A DNA stretch of 39,821 nt from CAXXOK01 sp964584315 (GTDB lineage: Bacteria > Bacillota > Clostridia > Christensenellales > Aristaeellaceae): contig CAZOZO010000030.1 of assembly GCA_964584315.1 (NCBI GenBank), positions 1 through 39,821 of the forward strand. Direction: 5' to 3'. The notes below the pieces were generated by a model, which worked only from the letters and a program-made list of their open reading frames with translations, had not been told where the DNA came from and did not search any database. Each line of letters opens with the position of its first letter. Position 1 is the stretch's first letter. This document shows positions 1 through 8,315 of this stretch, in pieces. Made by a program: the position numbers and the translations under genes.

Positions 1-527
1 CCATCGACCGCAACATCTTCTACTCCTCCGTGCTGGGGCTGGACATGGGCCTGTTCTACAAGCGGCGCGACTACACCACCATCGTGGATGGCCGCAACCC
101 CATCATCGCCCACGAGTACCTGGGCGACGAGGTGGCGGGCAAGGACGTGTTCGTGAGCGACGACATCCTTTCCTCCGGCGAGAGCATCCTCGATCTGGCG
201 CGCGAGCTCAAAAAGCGCAACGCCAACCGCATCTACGCCGCCGCGACGTTCGCCCTGTTCACCAACGGCCTGGAGCAGTTCACCAAAGCCTACGAGGACG
301 GCATCATCACCCGCGTCATCGGCACCAACCTGACGTACCGCAGGCCGGAGCTCAGGGACATGCCGTGGTTTGTGGAGGCGGACATGAGCAAGTACGTCAG
401 CTTCATCATCGCCACGCTCAACCACGACCGAAGCCTGAGCAAGCTGCTCAACCCCTACGAGCGCATCCGCAGGCTGGTCAGCTGCTATCAGGACCAGCAG
501 GCCGCGCAGGGCATCCGGCTGGTATAA
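1..527 (+). CDS. Ribose-phosphate pyrophosphokinase, 3' part
   Basis: This is the C-terminal part of a PRPP synthetase; the reading frame is open from base 3, so the start lies left of the window. The enzyme transfers pyrophosphate from ATP to ribose 5-phosphate to make PRPP for nucleotide, histidine and tryptophan synthesis in the cytosol. The segment V-F-V-S-D-D-I-L-S-S-G-E-S is a phosphoribosyl-binding loop of the PRTase fold (two acidic residues followed by small hydroxyl residues), and the following helix and strand fit the type I PRTase layout. The C-terminal tail after the loop, rich in basic and acidic residues, is longer than in the classical Prs, which suggests the divergent Clostridial form of about 400 residues. 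The assignment to the PRTase fold is secure; the exact enzyme name rests on overall resemblance. A strong hairpin follows the stop codon. Confidence 0.75.
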   Translation, partial: IDRNIFYSSVLGLDMGLFYKRRDYTTIVDGRNPIIAHEYLGDEVAGKDVFVSDDILSSGESILDLARELKKRNANRIYAAATFALFTNGLEQFTKAYEDGIITRVIGTNLTYRRPELRDMPWFVEADMSKYVSFIIATLNHDRSLSKLLNPYERIRRLVSCYQDQQAAQGIRLV

Positions 528-553
528 AATCATGGGCCGCGCATTGCGGCCGC

Positions 554-589
554 GCAAAACCTCCGCAGGCGTTGCCGCGGAGGTTTTGC
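554..589 (+). terminator. Rho-independent terminator after the PRPP synthetase gene
   Basis: A perfect 13-bp inverted repeat, GCAAAACCTCCGC (554-566) and GCGGAGGTTTTGC (577-589), encloses a 10-nt loop. The TTTT in the 3' arm serves as a short U-tract, with the matching AAAA on the 5' arm, so it could work on both strands. Confidence 0.75.
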
Positions 590-659
590 CTACCCGCCTC
601 GGGTGGCCTGCACGGTTGCTTTCCAACCACGCAACAAAATTGCGCGCTTATTCCCTAAA

Positions 660-693
660 CCATATTGACTTACTAGGAATATGGGTGTATGAT
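660..693 (+). promoter_or_regulatory. cysK promoter with overlapping inverted-repeat operator
   Basis: TTGACT (665-670) and TATGAT (688-693) are separated by exactly 17 bp, a near-consensus vegetative promoter. A 7-bp inverted repeat, CCATATT (660-666) and AATATGG (678-684), with 11 bp between arms, covers the -35 box and spacer, where a repressor would block polymerase. In Bacillota, cysteine synthase genes are often controlled by the Rrf2-family regulator CymR; that this site is a CymR-type operator is inference from position and symmetry, not from a consensus match. Confidence 0.6.
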
Positions 694-975
694 AGGCACA
701 TCCGAGGAGTCGATCCGGCGGCACGCACAGCGCCGGGCAGCCCTCAGGCCTGCAGGGTCTCGCCCTGCGAAGGACGAGGAGGCACCATGCAGCGCGCATA
801 TCCGCCGCACACCAGCGGCTTTCGATGTAGAAGGGCTCAGGCCGTTTGAAACCCTGAACGCCTCCGGCTCCGCCACGGCGCAAAGCGCCCGCGGCCGCCC
901 ATGCGTTAGGGAATCGAAATGGCATCAGGCGTGGCGACCCCAGCAATGCAATCGACTTTGAAAGGAAGTAACACA
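694..975 (+). other. Long GC-rich untranslated leader of cysK
   Basis: About 280 nt separate the promoter from the cysK start. I see no convincing gene here: the open frames that cross it lack ribosome-binding sites and read as chance GC-rich frames. The stretch has many short inverted repeats. Near its 3' end (about 929-945) is a segment AGGCGTGGCGACCCC that loosely resembles the conserved 3' motif of T-box leaders, but it does not match well and no terminator follows. A structured leader is possible, not shown. Confidence 0.3.
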
Positions 976-1908
976 ATGGCTAAAATCTATACCTCCGCCG
1001 ACCAGTTGATCGGCAACACGCCGCTATTGGAGCTCAGCCATATCGAAAAGCTGTTTGGGCTGAAGGCAAGGATCCTTGCCAAGCTTGAATATTTCAACCC
1101 CGCCGGGTCTGTCAAGGACCGCATCGCCAAGTCCATGTTGGACGACGCGGAGGCGAAGGGGCTGCTCAAGGAGGGTTCGGTCATCATCGAGCCCACCAGC
1201 GGCAATACCGGCATCGGCCTCGCGTCGGTTGCGGCGGCGCGGGGTTACCGCATCATTATCGTGATGCCTGAGACCATGAGCGTGGAGCGCAGGCAGATCA
1301 TGAAGGCCTACGGCGCCGAACTGGTGCTGACTGAGGGCGCCAAGGGCATGAAGGGCGCCATCGCCAAGGCGGAAGAGTTGGCAAAGGAGACCCCAAACAG
1401 CTTTATCCCCGGCCAGTTCGTCAACCCCGCCAACCCCGAGGCGCACCGCAAGCACACCGGCCCCGAGATCGAGGCCGATACCGACGGGCAGATCGACTTT
1501 CTGGTATCCGGCGTGGGTACGGGCGGCACCATCACCGGCGCGGGCGAGTACCTGAAGGGCCTGCACCCCGCCCTCAAGATCGTGGCCGTGGAGCCCGCTG
1601 CATCGCCTGTGCTCACCACCGGCGTGCCCGGCGCGCACAAGATCCAGGGCATCGGCGCGGGCTTCGTGCCGGATGTGCTCAACACGAAGGTATATGACGA
1701 GATCATCCCCGTGAGCAACGAGGATGCGTTTGAGACCGGCAAGCTCATCGGCAAGCAGGAAGGCGTGCTGGTGGGCATCAGCTCCGGCGCGGCGGCGTGG
1801 GCGGCCGTTCAGCTGGCCAAGCGGCCGGAGAACGAGGGCAAGACCATCGTCGTGGTGCTGCCGGACACGGGCGACCGTTACCTGTCCACCCCCCTGTTCG
1901 CGGACTGA
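976..1908 (+). CDS. cysK: Cysteine synthase A (O-acetylserine sulfhydrylase)
   Basis: The 310-residue protein joins O-acetyl-L-serine and sulfide to give L-cysteine and acetate, using pyridoxal phosphate, in the cytosol. The PLP lysine lies in the motif N-P-A-G-S-V-K-D-R near residue 40, the phosphate/substrate loop is E-P-T-S-G-N-T-G near residue 73, and the glycine-rich cofactor phosphate loop G-T-G-G-T-I-T-G is near residue 177. Length and motif order are those of CysK. The ATG at 976 is chosen because AAAGGAAG lies 8 nt upstream and the protein then begins as the family does; a longer frame from 919 lacks a ribosome-binding site. The gene is monocistronic: its own promoter lies at 660-693 and a terminator follows at 1945. 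The promoter-overlapping inverted repeat suggests control by sulfur or cysteine supply. Confidence 0.95.
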   Translation: MAKIYTSADQLIGNTPLLELSHIEKLFGLKARILAKLEYFNPAGSVKDRIAKSMLDDAEAKGLLKEGSVIIEPTSGNTGIGLASVAAARGYRIIIVMPETMSVERRQIMKAYGAELVLTEGAKGMKGAIAKAEELAKETPNSFIPGQFVNPANPEAHRKHTGPEIEADTDGQIDFLVSGVGTGGTITGAGEYLKGLHPALKIVAVEPAASPVLTTGVPGAHKIQGIGAGFVPDVLNTKVYDEIIPVSNEDAFETGKLIGKQEGVLVGISSGAAAWAAVQLAKRPENEGKTIVVVLPDTGDRYLSTPLFAD

Positions 1909-1944
1909 CCGCGGGCGGGTTCAAACCTTATACCCCCCATCAAA

Positions 1945-1977
1945 GACGGGCGCGCGCAAGCGTGCCCGTCGGTTTTT
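1945..1977 (+). terminator. cysK terminator
   Basis: Stem GACGGGCGCGC (1945-1955) pairs with GCGTGCCCGTC (1960-1970) with one G-U pair and a 4-nt loop, followed by GGTTTTT. This is a standard intrinsic terminator 36 bp after the cysK stop. Confidence 0.85.
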
Positions 1978-2087
1978 GCGTTGGCAGGCAAAGAGCGCAA
2001 ACGTGGGCGACCCTTTCCGCATGGGGCTGCGGTGCTACACATCGCCCATGCGGGGCCGTTTTCGCGCCGCGCGGCTACCCCGACACA

Positions 2088-2135
2088 AACAACGCGCCCC
2101 ACACTCCTTCACCGGAACGCGGGGCGCACTTGTTT
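2088..2135 (-). terminator. Terminator of the minus-strand glutamate-synthase-like gene
   Basis: An inverted repeat pairs AACAACGCGCCCC (2088-2100) with GGGGCGCACTTGTTT (2121-2135). Read on the minus strand, a GC-rich stem ends in TTGTTT. It lies just past the stop of the minus-strand gene and separates it from cysK, which converges on it. Confidence 0.7.
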
Positions 2136-2181
2136 ATTTCCCTGTGGCTGCCGCGGGGCCTTCCATTCCCAGCGGTAACCG

Positions 2182-3774
2182 TCAGCCGTTCAGAATATCC
2201 ATCGCCTCGGCGCGATACGAGTCCATCAGGTACGGGATGCCCGTGACCTTCGCGCATTCCTCGGTCAGCGACATCAGCTCCGTGCGGGAGATGGCCGGGG
2301 TGCTGAAGCAGCGCGCGCCCGCCATCAGCTGCTGCAGGCCCACCTTCAGCTTGTCCGCATAGCTGTAGATGCCCACTGCGCCCAGCGGGATGCCGGCCAT
2401 TTCGCCCGCGCCCACGATGTCGCGCACCTTCTCGTAGCACACGAAGATTTCCTCTTTGGTGCTGCCAAACTCGCTCACGGTCTTGGGCAGGTCGCCGTCC
2501 TTCATCCACTGCTCGATGTTTTTGCCCACCATACCGGGGATCATCAGCGCGCGGCCCATGCACACAGCCTTCGTGTACGGCGCGCCCAGCGCCAGCGCCT
2601 TGAACACCCCGTCTTCGCTGCTGAAGCCGCCCGCAAAGGCAAAGTCCGGCACCCTCTCGCCCTTTTGGCTCAGGATGCTGGCAAACTCATACGCGGCTGC
2701 ATGCAGGTACAGGGACGGCATGCCCCACTCCTCCATCATGCGCCACGGGCTCATGCCGGTGCCGCCGGACGCGCCGTCGATGGTCAGCAGGTCGATCTTC
2801 GCCTTGGAGCCCCACTTGATGGCCATGGCCAGCTCGCGCAGGCCGTAGGCGCCGGTCTTGAGCGTGATGCGTTTGAAGCCCAGCCCGCGCAGGCGCGCCA
2901 CTTCGGCCATGAAGCCTTCCTCGCTCACGAAGCCCAAACGGCTGTGGCGCTCGAACTCCTTGAGCGCGCCGCCCTTGAACGCCGCCTGGTTCACGGGGTC
3001 GGACGGGTCAGGCGTTACGATGTAGCCGCGGCGCTGCAGCTCCAGCGCGCGCTCCAGCGAGCCCACCTTGATCTCGCCGCCGATGCACTTGGCGCCCTGC
3101 CCCCACTTGAGCTCGATGGTGTCGATGCCGTGCTTGTCGATGATGTATTCCGCAACGCCCAGCCGCGTATCCTCCACGTTCATCTGGATGAGGATCTCGC
3201 CCAGCCCGCGGTGGTACTTGCGGTAGGCCGCGATGCGCCTGTCCATGTCCGGCGCCTTGACGACTTTCTTGTCCGCGTTCAGCTCCAGGCCCGGGTCGAT
3301 GCCGCACACGTTCTCGCCGCACACGATGGTCACGCCCGAAATGGCCGCGCCCACGGCGAAGTGCTCCCAGTTCTTGCGGGCGATCTCGGTGGAGCCCAGC
3401 GCGCCCGTGAACACCGGCACGCTCATCTTGACCTTGTGATCCCACCCGTATTCGCACTCGGTGGACACATTGGGGAACAGCGCATTGTCCGAATCGCCGG
3501 GCACGCCCGCGGGCAGGCCGTTGGCGCCCAGTGCGTAGCCGTGGATGTTCAGGTGCGAGTAATCGACGGGGTACTCCTTGTCGCCTCCGGCGGTCACGTC
3601 GCCGAAGGGGCCGGGGTAGAGCAGCTCGCGGCCGCGGAAGGTGGCCTTGAACACCTCGCAGTTGCCGCGGCAGCCATCCAGGCAGCGCGAACACAGGCCG
3701 CTGCACGGCACTACGTTACGGGAGCGGTTGGTCGTTCTGGTGGCGTCATTGCCATTGGGTTGTTGCAGGTTCAT
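2182..3774 (-). CDS. FMN-binding glutamate-synthase-type protein
   Basis: The 530-residue protein carries the FMN-binding synthase domain of glutamate synthase large subunits (Glu_synthase family): G-A-S-G-G-T-G-M-S-P near residue 340 is the flavin/2-oxoglutarate site signature. The N-terminus holds a cysteine cluster (C-S-G-L-C-S-R-C-x4-C-x3-C, about residues 22-36) that could bind iron-sulfur or zinc. The glutaminase domain of full GltB is absent, so if it makes glutamate it needs ammonia or a partner amidotransferase; the true substrate of these stand-alone proteins is uncertain. The start at 3774 is chosen for the strong AGGAGGG upstream; 82 further codons upstream have none. The gene stands alone, with its own promoter and terminator, convergent with cysK. 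Confidence 0.8.
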   Translation of the reverse strand: MNLQQPNGNDATRTTNRSRNVVPCSGLCSRCLDGCRGNCEVFKATFRGRELLYPGPFGDVTAGGDKEYPVDYSHLNIHGYALGANGLPAGVPGDSDNALFPNVSTECEYGWDHKVKMSVPVFTGALGSTEIARKNWEHFAVGAAISGVTIVCGENVCGIDPGLELNADKKVVKAPDMDRRIAAYRKYHRGLGEILIQMNVEDTRLGVAEYIIDKHGIDTIELKWGQGAKCIGGEIKVGSLERALELQRRGYIVTPDPSDPVNQAAFKGGALKEFERHSRLGFVSEEGFMAEVARLRGLGFKRITLKTGAYGLRELAMAIKWGSKAKIDLLTIDGASGGTGMSPWRMMEEWGMPSLYLHAAAYEFASILSQKGERVPDFAFAGGFSSEDGVFKALALGAPYTKAVCMGRALMIPGMVGKNIEQWMKDGDLPKTVSEFGSTKEEIFVCYEKVRDIVGAGEMAGIPLGAVGIYSYADKLKVGLQQLMAGARCFSTPAISRTELMSLTEECAKVTGIPYLMDSYRAEAMDILNG

Positions 3775-3867
3775 GAATAGCCCTCCTATATTTACGCAAC
3801 ACGCCATTGTGCCGCGTAAGGATCGGGTGTATGGACTTGCATAAACATGATGCGCGTCTGTAGCCTG

Positions 3868-3896
3868 ATTATAGCCCGCCCGCCGGGGGATGTAAA
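3868..3896 (-). promoter_or_regulatory. Promoter of the glutamate-synthase-like gene
   Basis: On the minus strand TTTACA (3896-3891) and a perfect TATAAT (3873-3868) are 17 bp apart. This places the transcript start about 85 nt before the start codon. Confidence 0.75.
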
Positions 3897-4175
3897 GGGC
3901 GCGGGGCGCGGCTGCCGGGCGCGTACAAACGCGCGCGACGCCGCCTGCCCTGCGTGGCGGCACGGGATGGCCTCCCCTGCCCTTTCCTTGAGAGGGCTGT
4001 GTTTTGCATAGGGGATGCAATCTCCGCAGGCGAAAAAAGCGGCCCGTATAAGGTAAAAGTAAAGGCTTTTGGCGGATATCCGCTCAGCTTCCCGGCGGCT
4101 AAAATACAGTTTTTATACAATCCTGCCAAGGGTCAGGCAATGTCGGCGTATGGGGCGACCGTCCAATGCGCCGCG

Positions 4176-4192
4176 CTTTACCCATTCTTTAC
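4176..4192 (+). promoter_or_regulatory. Possible PHO-type direct repeat upstream of the phn operon
   Basis: CTTTAC occurs twice, at 4176-4181 and 4187-4192, one helical turn (11 bp) apart. PhoB/PhoP regulators bind such 11-bp-phased repeats, and phosphonate operons are commonly phosphate-starvation controlled. The gap 3,775-4,313 otherwise holds the minus-strand promoter and scattered AT-rich patches; I found no clear -35/-10 pair for phnD, so the assignment is tentative. Confidence 0.35.
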
Positions 4193-4313
4193 GCAAGCTT
4201 TTCCCGCTTCGCGCCAAACCCACACGCGCGTTTTACAATCCCGCGCTATGCTGCGCTTGGCAGTCAAAAGTGAAAGTCAAAAGCAACAGGACACGCAAGA
4301 AGGAGAATGACCC

Positions 4314-5366
4314 ATGAAGAAGCAGGGCATGCACAAGCGGATCGCGACCCTACTGGCGGCGGTGCTCATGATGGTATCCATGATCGTCCCCATGGCCAGC
4401 GCCCAAACCCCCGATACCATCACCCTCGTGTGGTACCCCAACGAGTCCGCTGCCGATTATCAGGCCGCGCGCGACCTGATCGGTTCCCTGATCACCGAAG
4501 CCACGGGCAAGCCGGTCGAGCAGAAGCTGACCACCGACTACGCCATCGCCATCGAGGCGCTGGCCAGCGGCCAGGCGCAGATCTGCTTCATGGGCGCGCA
4601 GGGCTACATCCAGGCCAAGGAAAAGAATGCCGCCGTCAACCCCCTGTTCGTGAACTCCGGCGCGTCCGGCACGCTGGACGATGCCATCTACTACAGCTGG
4701 CTGTGCGCCAAGCAGGCGGACGCGGCCCAGTACATGGACGGCGACAAATACTCCATCGCCAACATCGCGGGCAAGAAGATCAGCTTCGTGAGCAACAGCT
4801 CCACCTCCGGCTTCAAGGTGCCCACCACCAACATCATCGCCCTCTTCGGCGCGCAGGATGCCTGGAAGGGCCTGACCGCGGACGACCTGGTCGAGGGCGG
4901 CGAGGGCAAGCTGTTCAGCGAGGTGCTCTTCGGCGGCTCGCATCAGGGCTCGGCCTTCAACCTGCTCAGCGGCGCGGCGGACGTTGCGGCCTTCTGCGAC
5001 ACCGAACTGGCCCCCTATGCGGATCTCACCAGCGGCGAAGAGGAGAAGGCCGGCGCGGTCTACACCGTCAAGGCCGATGCCACCGCCCCGTTTGACACCG
5101 TGACCGGCGCGGCCTTCACCATCATCCAGTCCACCCCCGTGCTCAACGGCCCCTTCGCCTACAACGCCGATTCCCTCAGCGCGGACGACGTGGCCAAGAT
5201 CCAGCAGCGCTTCCTCGCGGCGGATGTGGCCGCCAACCCGGATATCTTCATCACCGCCGAGGGCAAGGAAGCCGGCAAGGTAGGCATGTTCAAGAAGACC
5301 AACAACGAGTGCTTCCTGCTGGTTGACGACGCGTGGTACAACCCCATCCGCGAAATGGGCAAGTAA
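4314..5366 (+). CDS. phnD: Phosphonate ABC transporter, substrate-binding protein
   Basis: PhnD is the extracytoplasmic receptor that captures phosphonates for the PhnCDE importer. The 350-residue protein begins with a signal peptide (basic M-K-K..K-R, hydrophobic core about residues 10-26, cleavage likely after A-S-A near residue 30). There is no lipobox cysteine, which is unusual for a Gram-positive receptor and implies another way of retention or a different cleavage. The mature part has the PhnD-type beginning (I-T-L-V-W-Y-P-N-E) and length. The start at 4314 follows AGAAGGAGA. It is the first gene of a 13-gene unit, and phnC follows after a 61-bp gap. Confidence 0.93.
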   Translation: MKKQGMHKRIATLLAAVLMMVSMIVPMASAQTPDTITLVWYPNESAADYQAARDLIGSLITEATGKPVEQKLTTDYAIAIEALASGQAQICFMGAQGYIQAKEKNAAVNPLFVNSGASGTLDDAIYYSWLCAKQADAAQYMDGDKYSIANIAGKKISFVSNSSTSGFKVPTTNIIALFGAQDAWKGLTADDLVEGGEGKLFSEVLFGGSHQGSAFNLLSGAADVAAFCDTELAPYADLTSGEEEKAGAVYTVKADATAPFDTVTGAAFTIIQSTPVLNGPFAYNADSLSADDVAKIQQRFLAADVAANPDIFITAEGKEAGKVGMFKKTNNECFLLVDDAWYNPIREMGK

Positions 5367-5427
5367 GCGGCCATCGCAGCCACAAACAACGGCCCGGGGC
5401 CGGAAATAAGGACTTGAGGTGCACGCA

Positions 5428-6201
5428 ATGCCCATCCTGGAGTTTCGAGGCGTAAGCAAAACCTACGATAACAAGACCACCGCGCTTGAGGATGTGAGCT
5501 TCAGCGTCAGCGAAGGGGAGTTCGTCTCCATCATCGGCCCCTCCGGCTCCGGCAAATCCACGATCCTGCGTTGCATCAACCGGCTGGTTGATGCAACGCA
5601 GGGCGTCATCATTTTCGACGGTCAGGATATCACCAAACTGCCCCGCCGCGCGTTGCGCGCCGTGCGCACCAAAACAGGCATGATCTTCCAGCACTACAAC
5701 CTCGTAAACCGTTTAAGCGTGGTGGAAAACGTCCTGCACGGGCGGCTGGGGCACAAGAGCACCCTGAGCGGCGCAGCGGGCCTCTATACCGAGGAGGAGA
5801 AGGCGCAAGCTTTCGCCATACTGGAAAAGCTGGGCCTTACCGAGCAGGCGTACAAACGGTGCGACGAGCTATCCGGCGGGCAGAAGCAGCGCGTGGGCAT
5901 CGCGCGGGCCATCATGCAAAAGCCGCGCCTCATTTTATGCGACGAGCCCATCGCCAGCCTCGACCCCAGCGCCAGCAAAATCATCATGGATCACCTGAGC
6001 GACATCAACCGCAGCATGAACATCACCTGCATTTTGAACCTGCACCAGGTGGATGTCGCCATCAAATATTCGCAGCGCATCATCGGCCTGACCAAAGGGC
6101 ATATCGTCTACGACGGCCCCGCGGACGCGCTGCCCCAGAGCACCATCTACGATATCTACCAGTCCAGCAAGGGGGAGCTGATCACCGATGTGGAAGGCTG
6201 A
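5428..6201 (+). CDS. phnC: Phosphonate ABC transporter, ATP-binding protein
   Basis: PhnC is the ATPase that powers phosphonate import. It has the Walker A motif G-P-S-G-S-G-K-S-T near residue 37, the ABC signature L-S-G-G-Q-K-Q-R near residue 150, Walker B L-I-L-C-D-E-P near residue 170, and the switch histidine in N-L-H-Q-V. Length (257 residues) fits the family. The ATG at 5428 is preferred because GAGG lies 8 nt upstream; an in-frame GTG at 5419 is an alternative. The 3' end overlaps the first permease gene by 14 bp, so the two are probably translationally coupled. Confidence 0.93.
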   Translation: MPILEFRGVSKTYDNKTTALEDVSFSVSEGEFVSIIGPSGSGKSTILRCINRLVDATQGVIIFDGQDITKLPRRALRAVRTKTGMIFQHYNLVNRLSVVENVLHGRLGHKSTLSGAAGLYTEEEKAQAFAILEKLGLTEQAYKRCDELSGGQKQRVGIARAIMQKPRLILCDEPIASLDPSASKIIMDHLSDINRSMNITCILNLHQVDVAIKYSQRIIGLTKGHIVYDGPADALPQSTIYDIYQSSKGELITDVEG

Positions 6202-6997
6202 AGGCAGGCGCGCGGAGATATCGGTATTCACGCGGCGCAGGCGCATGTACACGCTGATCGTGCTGGGCCTTTTGGGCTTTTACCTGCTGGCGGCGGCCAT
6301 CGTGGAGTATGACGCGCTGGACGGGCTTGCCGCCCTGCCCCGCGCGTTCAAGTGGATCGCGGCCAACCTCGTGCCCACCGAAAAGGCCCTCACACGCCTG
6401 CCCAAGATACTGCAAAAGCTGCTGGAGACCACGATGCTCTCGATATCGGTCACGGTGTTCGCGGCGGTGTGCTCGTTTTTCTTCAGCCTTTTGGGCTCCA
6501 AAACCACGCGGGTCGCGGGTTGGGTGGGCCGCGCGGTGCGCATGGTGGCGGCCTTCTTTCGCAACGTGCCGGATGTGGTGTGGGCGATGCTGCTGCTTTT
6601 TTCCTTCGGGCAGAACATTTTGACCGGCTTTTTCGCCCTGTTCTTCACGACGTTCGGCATGCTAACCCGCACGTTCATCGAAACCATCGACGAGGTGAGC
6701 GCGGACTGCACCGAGGCGCTGTACGCCACGGGCGCGACCTACATGCAAACGGTGTTTCAGGCCATCATCCCCTCCTCGCTCAGCGAGATCGTCACTTGGG
6801 TGCTGTTCATGATCGAGACCAACATCCGCAGCAGCACACTCATCGGCATGCTCACAGCCACGGGCATCGGCTACCTGTTCGACCTGTACTACAAGCGGCT
6901 GGACTACGGCAGCGCAAGCCTCGTGGTGCTTTGCATCGTGGCCGCGGTCATCCTGATCGAGACCGTATCCGGCCGCATCCGGAAGGTGATTTTATGA
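6188..6997 (+). CDS. phnE: Phosphonate ABC transporter, permease 1
   Basis: This is a membrane-spanning subunit of the phosphonate importer (269 residues). A hydrophobic segment lies near residues 22-40, and four or five more follow between about residues 80 and 260. The cytoplasmic loop E-A-L-Y-A-T-G-A-T-Y-M-Q-T-V-F-Q-A-I-I-P is the EAA motif that docks on the ATPase. It overlaps phnC by 14 bp and its stop codon overlaps the start of a second, different PhnE, so the channel is probably a heterodimer, as in several Gram-positive phn operons. Confidence 0.92.
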   Translation: MWKAEGRRAEISVFTRRRRMYTLIVLGLLGFYLLAAAIVEYDALDGLAALPRAFKWIAANLVPTEKALTRLPKILQKLLETTMLSISVTVFAAVCSFFFSLLGSKTTRVAGWVGRAVRMVAAFFRNVPDVVWAMLLLFSFGQNILTGFFALFFTTFGMLTRTFIETIDEVSADCTEALYATGATYMQTVFQAIIPSSLSEIVTWVLFMIETNIRSSTLIGMLTATGIGYLFDLYYKRLDYGSASLVVLCIVAAVILIETVSGRIRKVIL

Positions 6998-7866
6998 ACC
7001 GCGAGTTTGCCATGGAAACGCCTTTGGAGCTGGGTGTGGATAGCCAGCGCCACATGCGCCGCACCGCCACCGGCAGGATCAAGATCTACAGCCACTCCCA
7101 CAGCGGCACGGTCGTGCGGGCCACGATGCTCACGCTGCTTACGCTCGCGGTGCTGGGCATGTTCACCTTCGACTACAAAAATGTGGACTTTGCCGCAGCC
7201 TTGGCCAAGACGTGGCACAATGTGCAGACGGTGTTCCTCGACCCGCGTCTCACACACAACAGCCTAGCTGGCGCGCTGCATCAGGTGTTGGTCACGTTCT
7301 GCCTAGGGGCGCTCTCCACCATCTTCGGGGCGGTCATCGCATTCTTCGGTTCACTCCTGTGCGCGCGCAACCTGGCCAGCGCAAGGGTCGTGGCGGTGGT
7401 CAAGAGCCTCGTGGCGCTGGTGCGCGCGGTGCCCACCATCCTGTGGGTGCTCATCTTCGCGGTATCGGCGGGGCTGGGCGGGGTGGCGGCGGTCATCGGC
7501 CTCACGTTCCACAGCGCGGCGTACCTGATCAAAGCCTACGCGGAGAGCATCGAGGAAATGGACCCCGGCACCATCGAGGCCCTGAAGGCCAGCGGGGCCG
7601 GCTACTGGCAGATCGTGTTCCAGGCGGTGCTGCCCTCCTCGGTCAGCTACATGCTGGCTTGGACGTTCCTGCGCTTTGAGATCAACTTTACCAACGCCAT
7701 CGCGGTGGGCGCGGCGGCGGGCGCGGGCGGCATCGGCTACGACCTGTTCATGGCGGGCAGCTTCTACTTCGACCTGCGCGAGTTGGGCTACATCACGTGG
7801 GTGGTGGTGCTGGCCGTGATCGTGCTGGAGGCGTTGGCCACCAAAGTGAAGGCGAAGGTGAAATAG
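6994..7866 (+). CDS. phnE: Phosphonate ABC transporter, permease 2
   Basis: The second permease subunit has 290 residues. After a hydrophilic N-terminal tail of about 40 residues (with several histidines) come a membrane segment near 45-62 and the usual core. Its EAA loop reads E-A-L-K-A-S-G-A-G-Y-W-Q-I-V-F-Q-A-V-L-P. The ATG at 6994 sits in an ATGA overlap with the first permease, which excludes the much longer upstream frame. The two permeases are related but clearly diverged. Confidence 0.92.
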   Translation: MNREFAMETPLELGVDSQRHMRRTATGRIKIYSHSHSGTVVRATMLTLLTLAVLGMFTFDYKNVDFAAALAKTWHNVQTVFLDPRLTHNSLAGALHQVLVTFCLGALSTIFGAVIAFFGSLLCARNLASARVVAVVKSLVALVRAVPTILWVLIFAVSAGLGGVAAVIGLTFHSAAYLIKAYAESIEEMDPGTIEALKASGAGYWQIVFQAVLPSSVSYMLAWTFLRFEINFTNAIAVGAAAGAGGIGYDLFMAGSFYFDLRELGYITWVVVLAVIVLEALATKVKAKVK

Positions 7867-7868
7867 CA

Positions 7869-8315
7869 TTGTTTGCAAACGATAAGCGGCGGCTGTTCCG
7901 CATTTTGGCCCGCGCGGACGAAGCCGCCGTGCGCGCTATGGCGGAGCGGCTGCAAGGCGCGCACGAGGTGGTGGCGGTCAAGCCGCCGGAAAAGACCCTC
8001 GCCATGGTAAGGCTGCGCGAGCCGGTACAGGCCAAGCTTTTCTACCTTGGCGAGGTGATCGTATGGGAGGCCGCCGTAACGCTGGACGGCGCGGCGGGCA
8101 TGGCCGTGACCATGGACGGCACGGCGGACAAAGCCCTCGCCATGGCCGTGATCGACGCGGCGGTGAACCGCGGCGTGTTTGAGGACGAGGCCAAGCTGCA
8201 TTCACTGGAGGCTACGCAGCGCCAGCAGGACGGGCGCGAGAATGCGATGCACCGGCAGACGGCCGTACACTTTACTTCGATGGATGCGGAGATGCCACAT
8301 GAAGCGACTGAATGA
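7869..8315 (+). CDS. phnG: C-P lyase subunit PhnG
   Basis: PhnG is a subunit of the PhnGHIJ core complex, which with PhnI converts phosphonate plus ATP to ribosyl-5'-triphosphate phosphonate. The 148-residue length and the central pattern (L-R-E-P-V-Q-A-K-L-F-Y-L-G-E-V, then G-x-G-M-A-V-T-M-D) fit PhnG. No catalytic motif is known for it. The start is taken as TTG at 7869, two bases after the permease stop, with GAAGGTGA upstream; no ATG or GTG is in frame nearby. The end overlaps phnH by 17 bp. Confidence 0.88.
   Translation: MFANDKRRLFRILARADEAAVRAMAERLQGAHEVVAVKPPEKTLAMVRLREPVQAKLFYLGEVIVWEAAVTLDGAAGMAVTMDGTADKALAMAVIDAAVNRGVFEDEAKLHSLEATQRQQDGRENAMHRQTAVHFTSMDAEMPHEATE

Noticed and set aside
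929..945. T-box leader for cysK
   Set aside because: The 3' motif is only partly matched, no antiterminator/terminator pair with a T-run is present, and the discriminator pairing does not fit tRNA-Cys.
2665..3780. A long open frame of 371 codons on the plus strand, opposite the glutamate-synthase-like gene
   Set aside because: It is the antisense shadow of a well-conserved gene in GC-rich DNA, low in complexity and without a ribosome-binding site.
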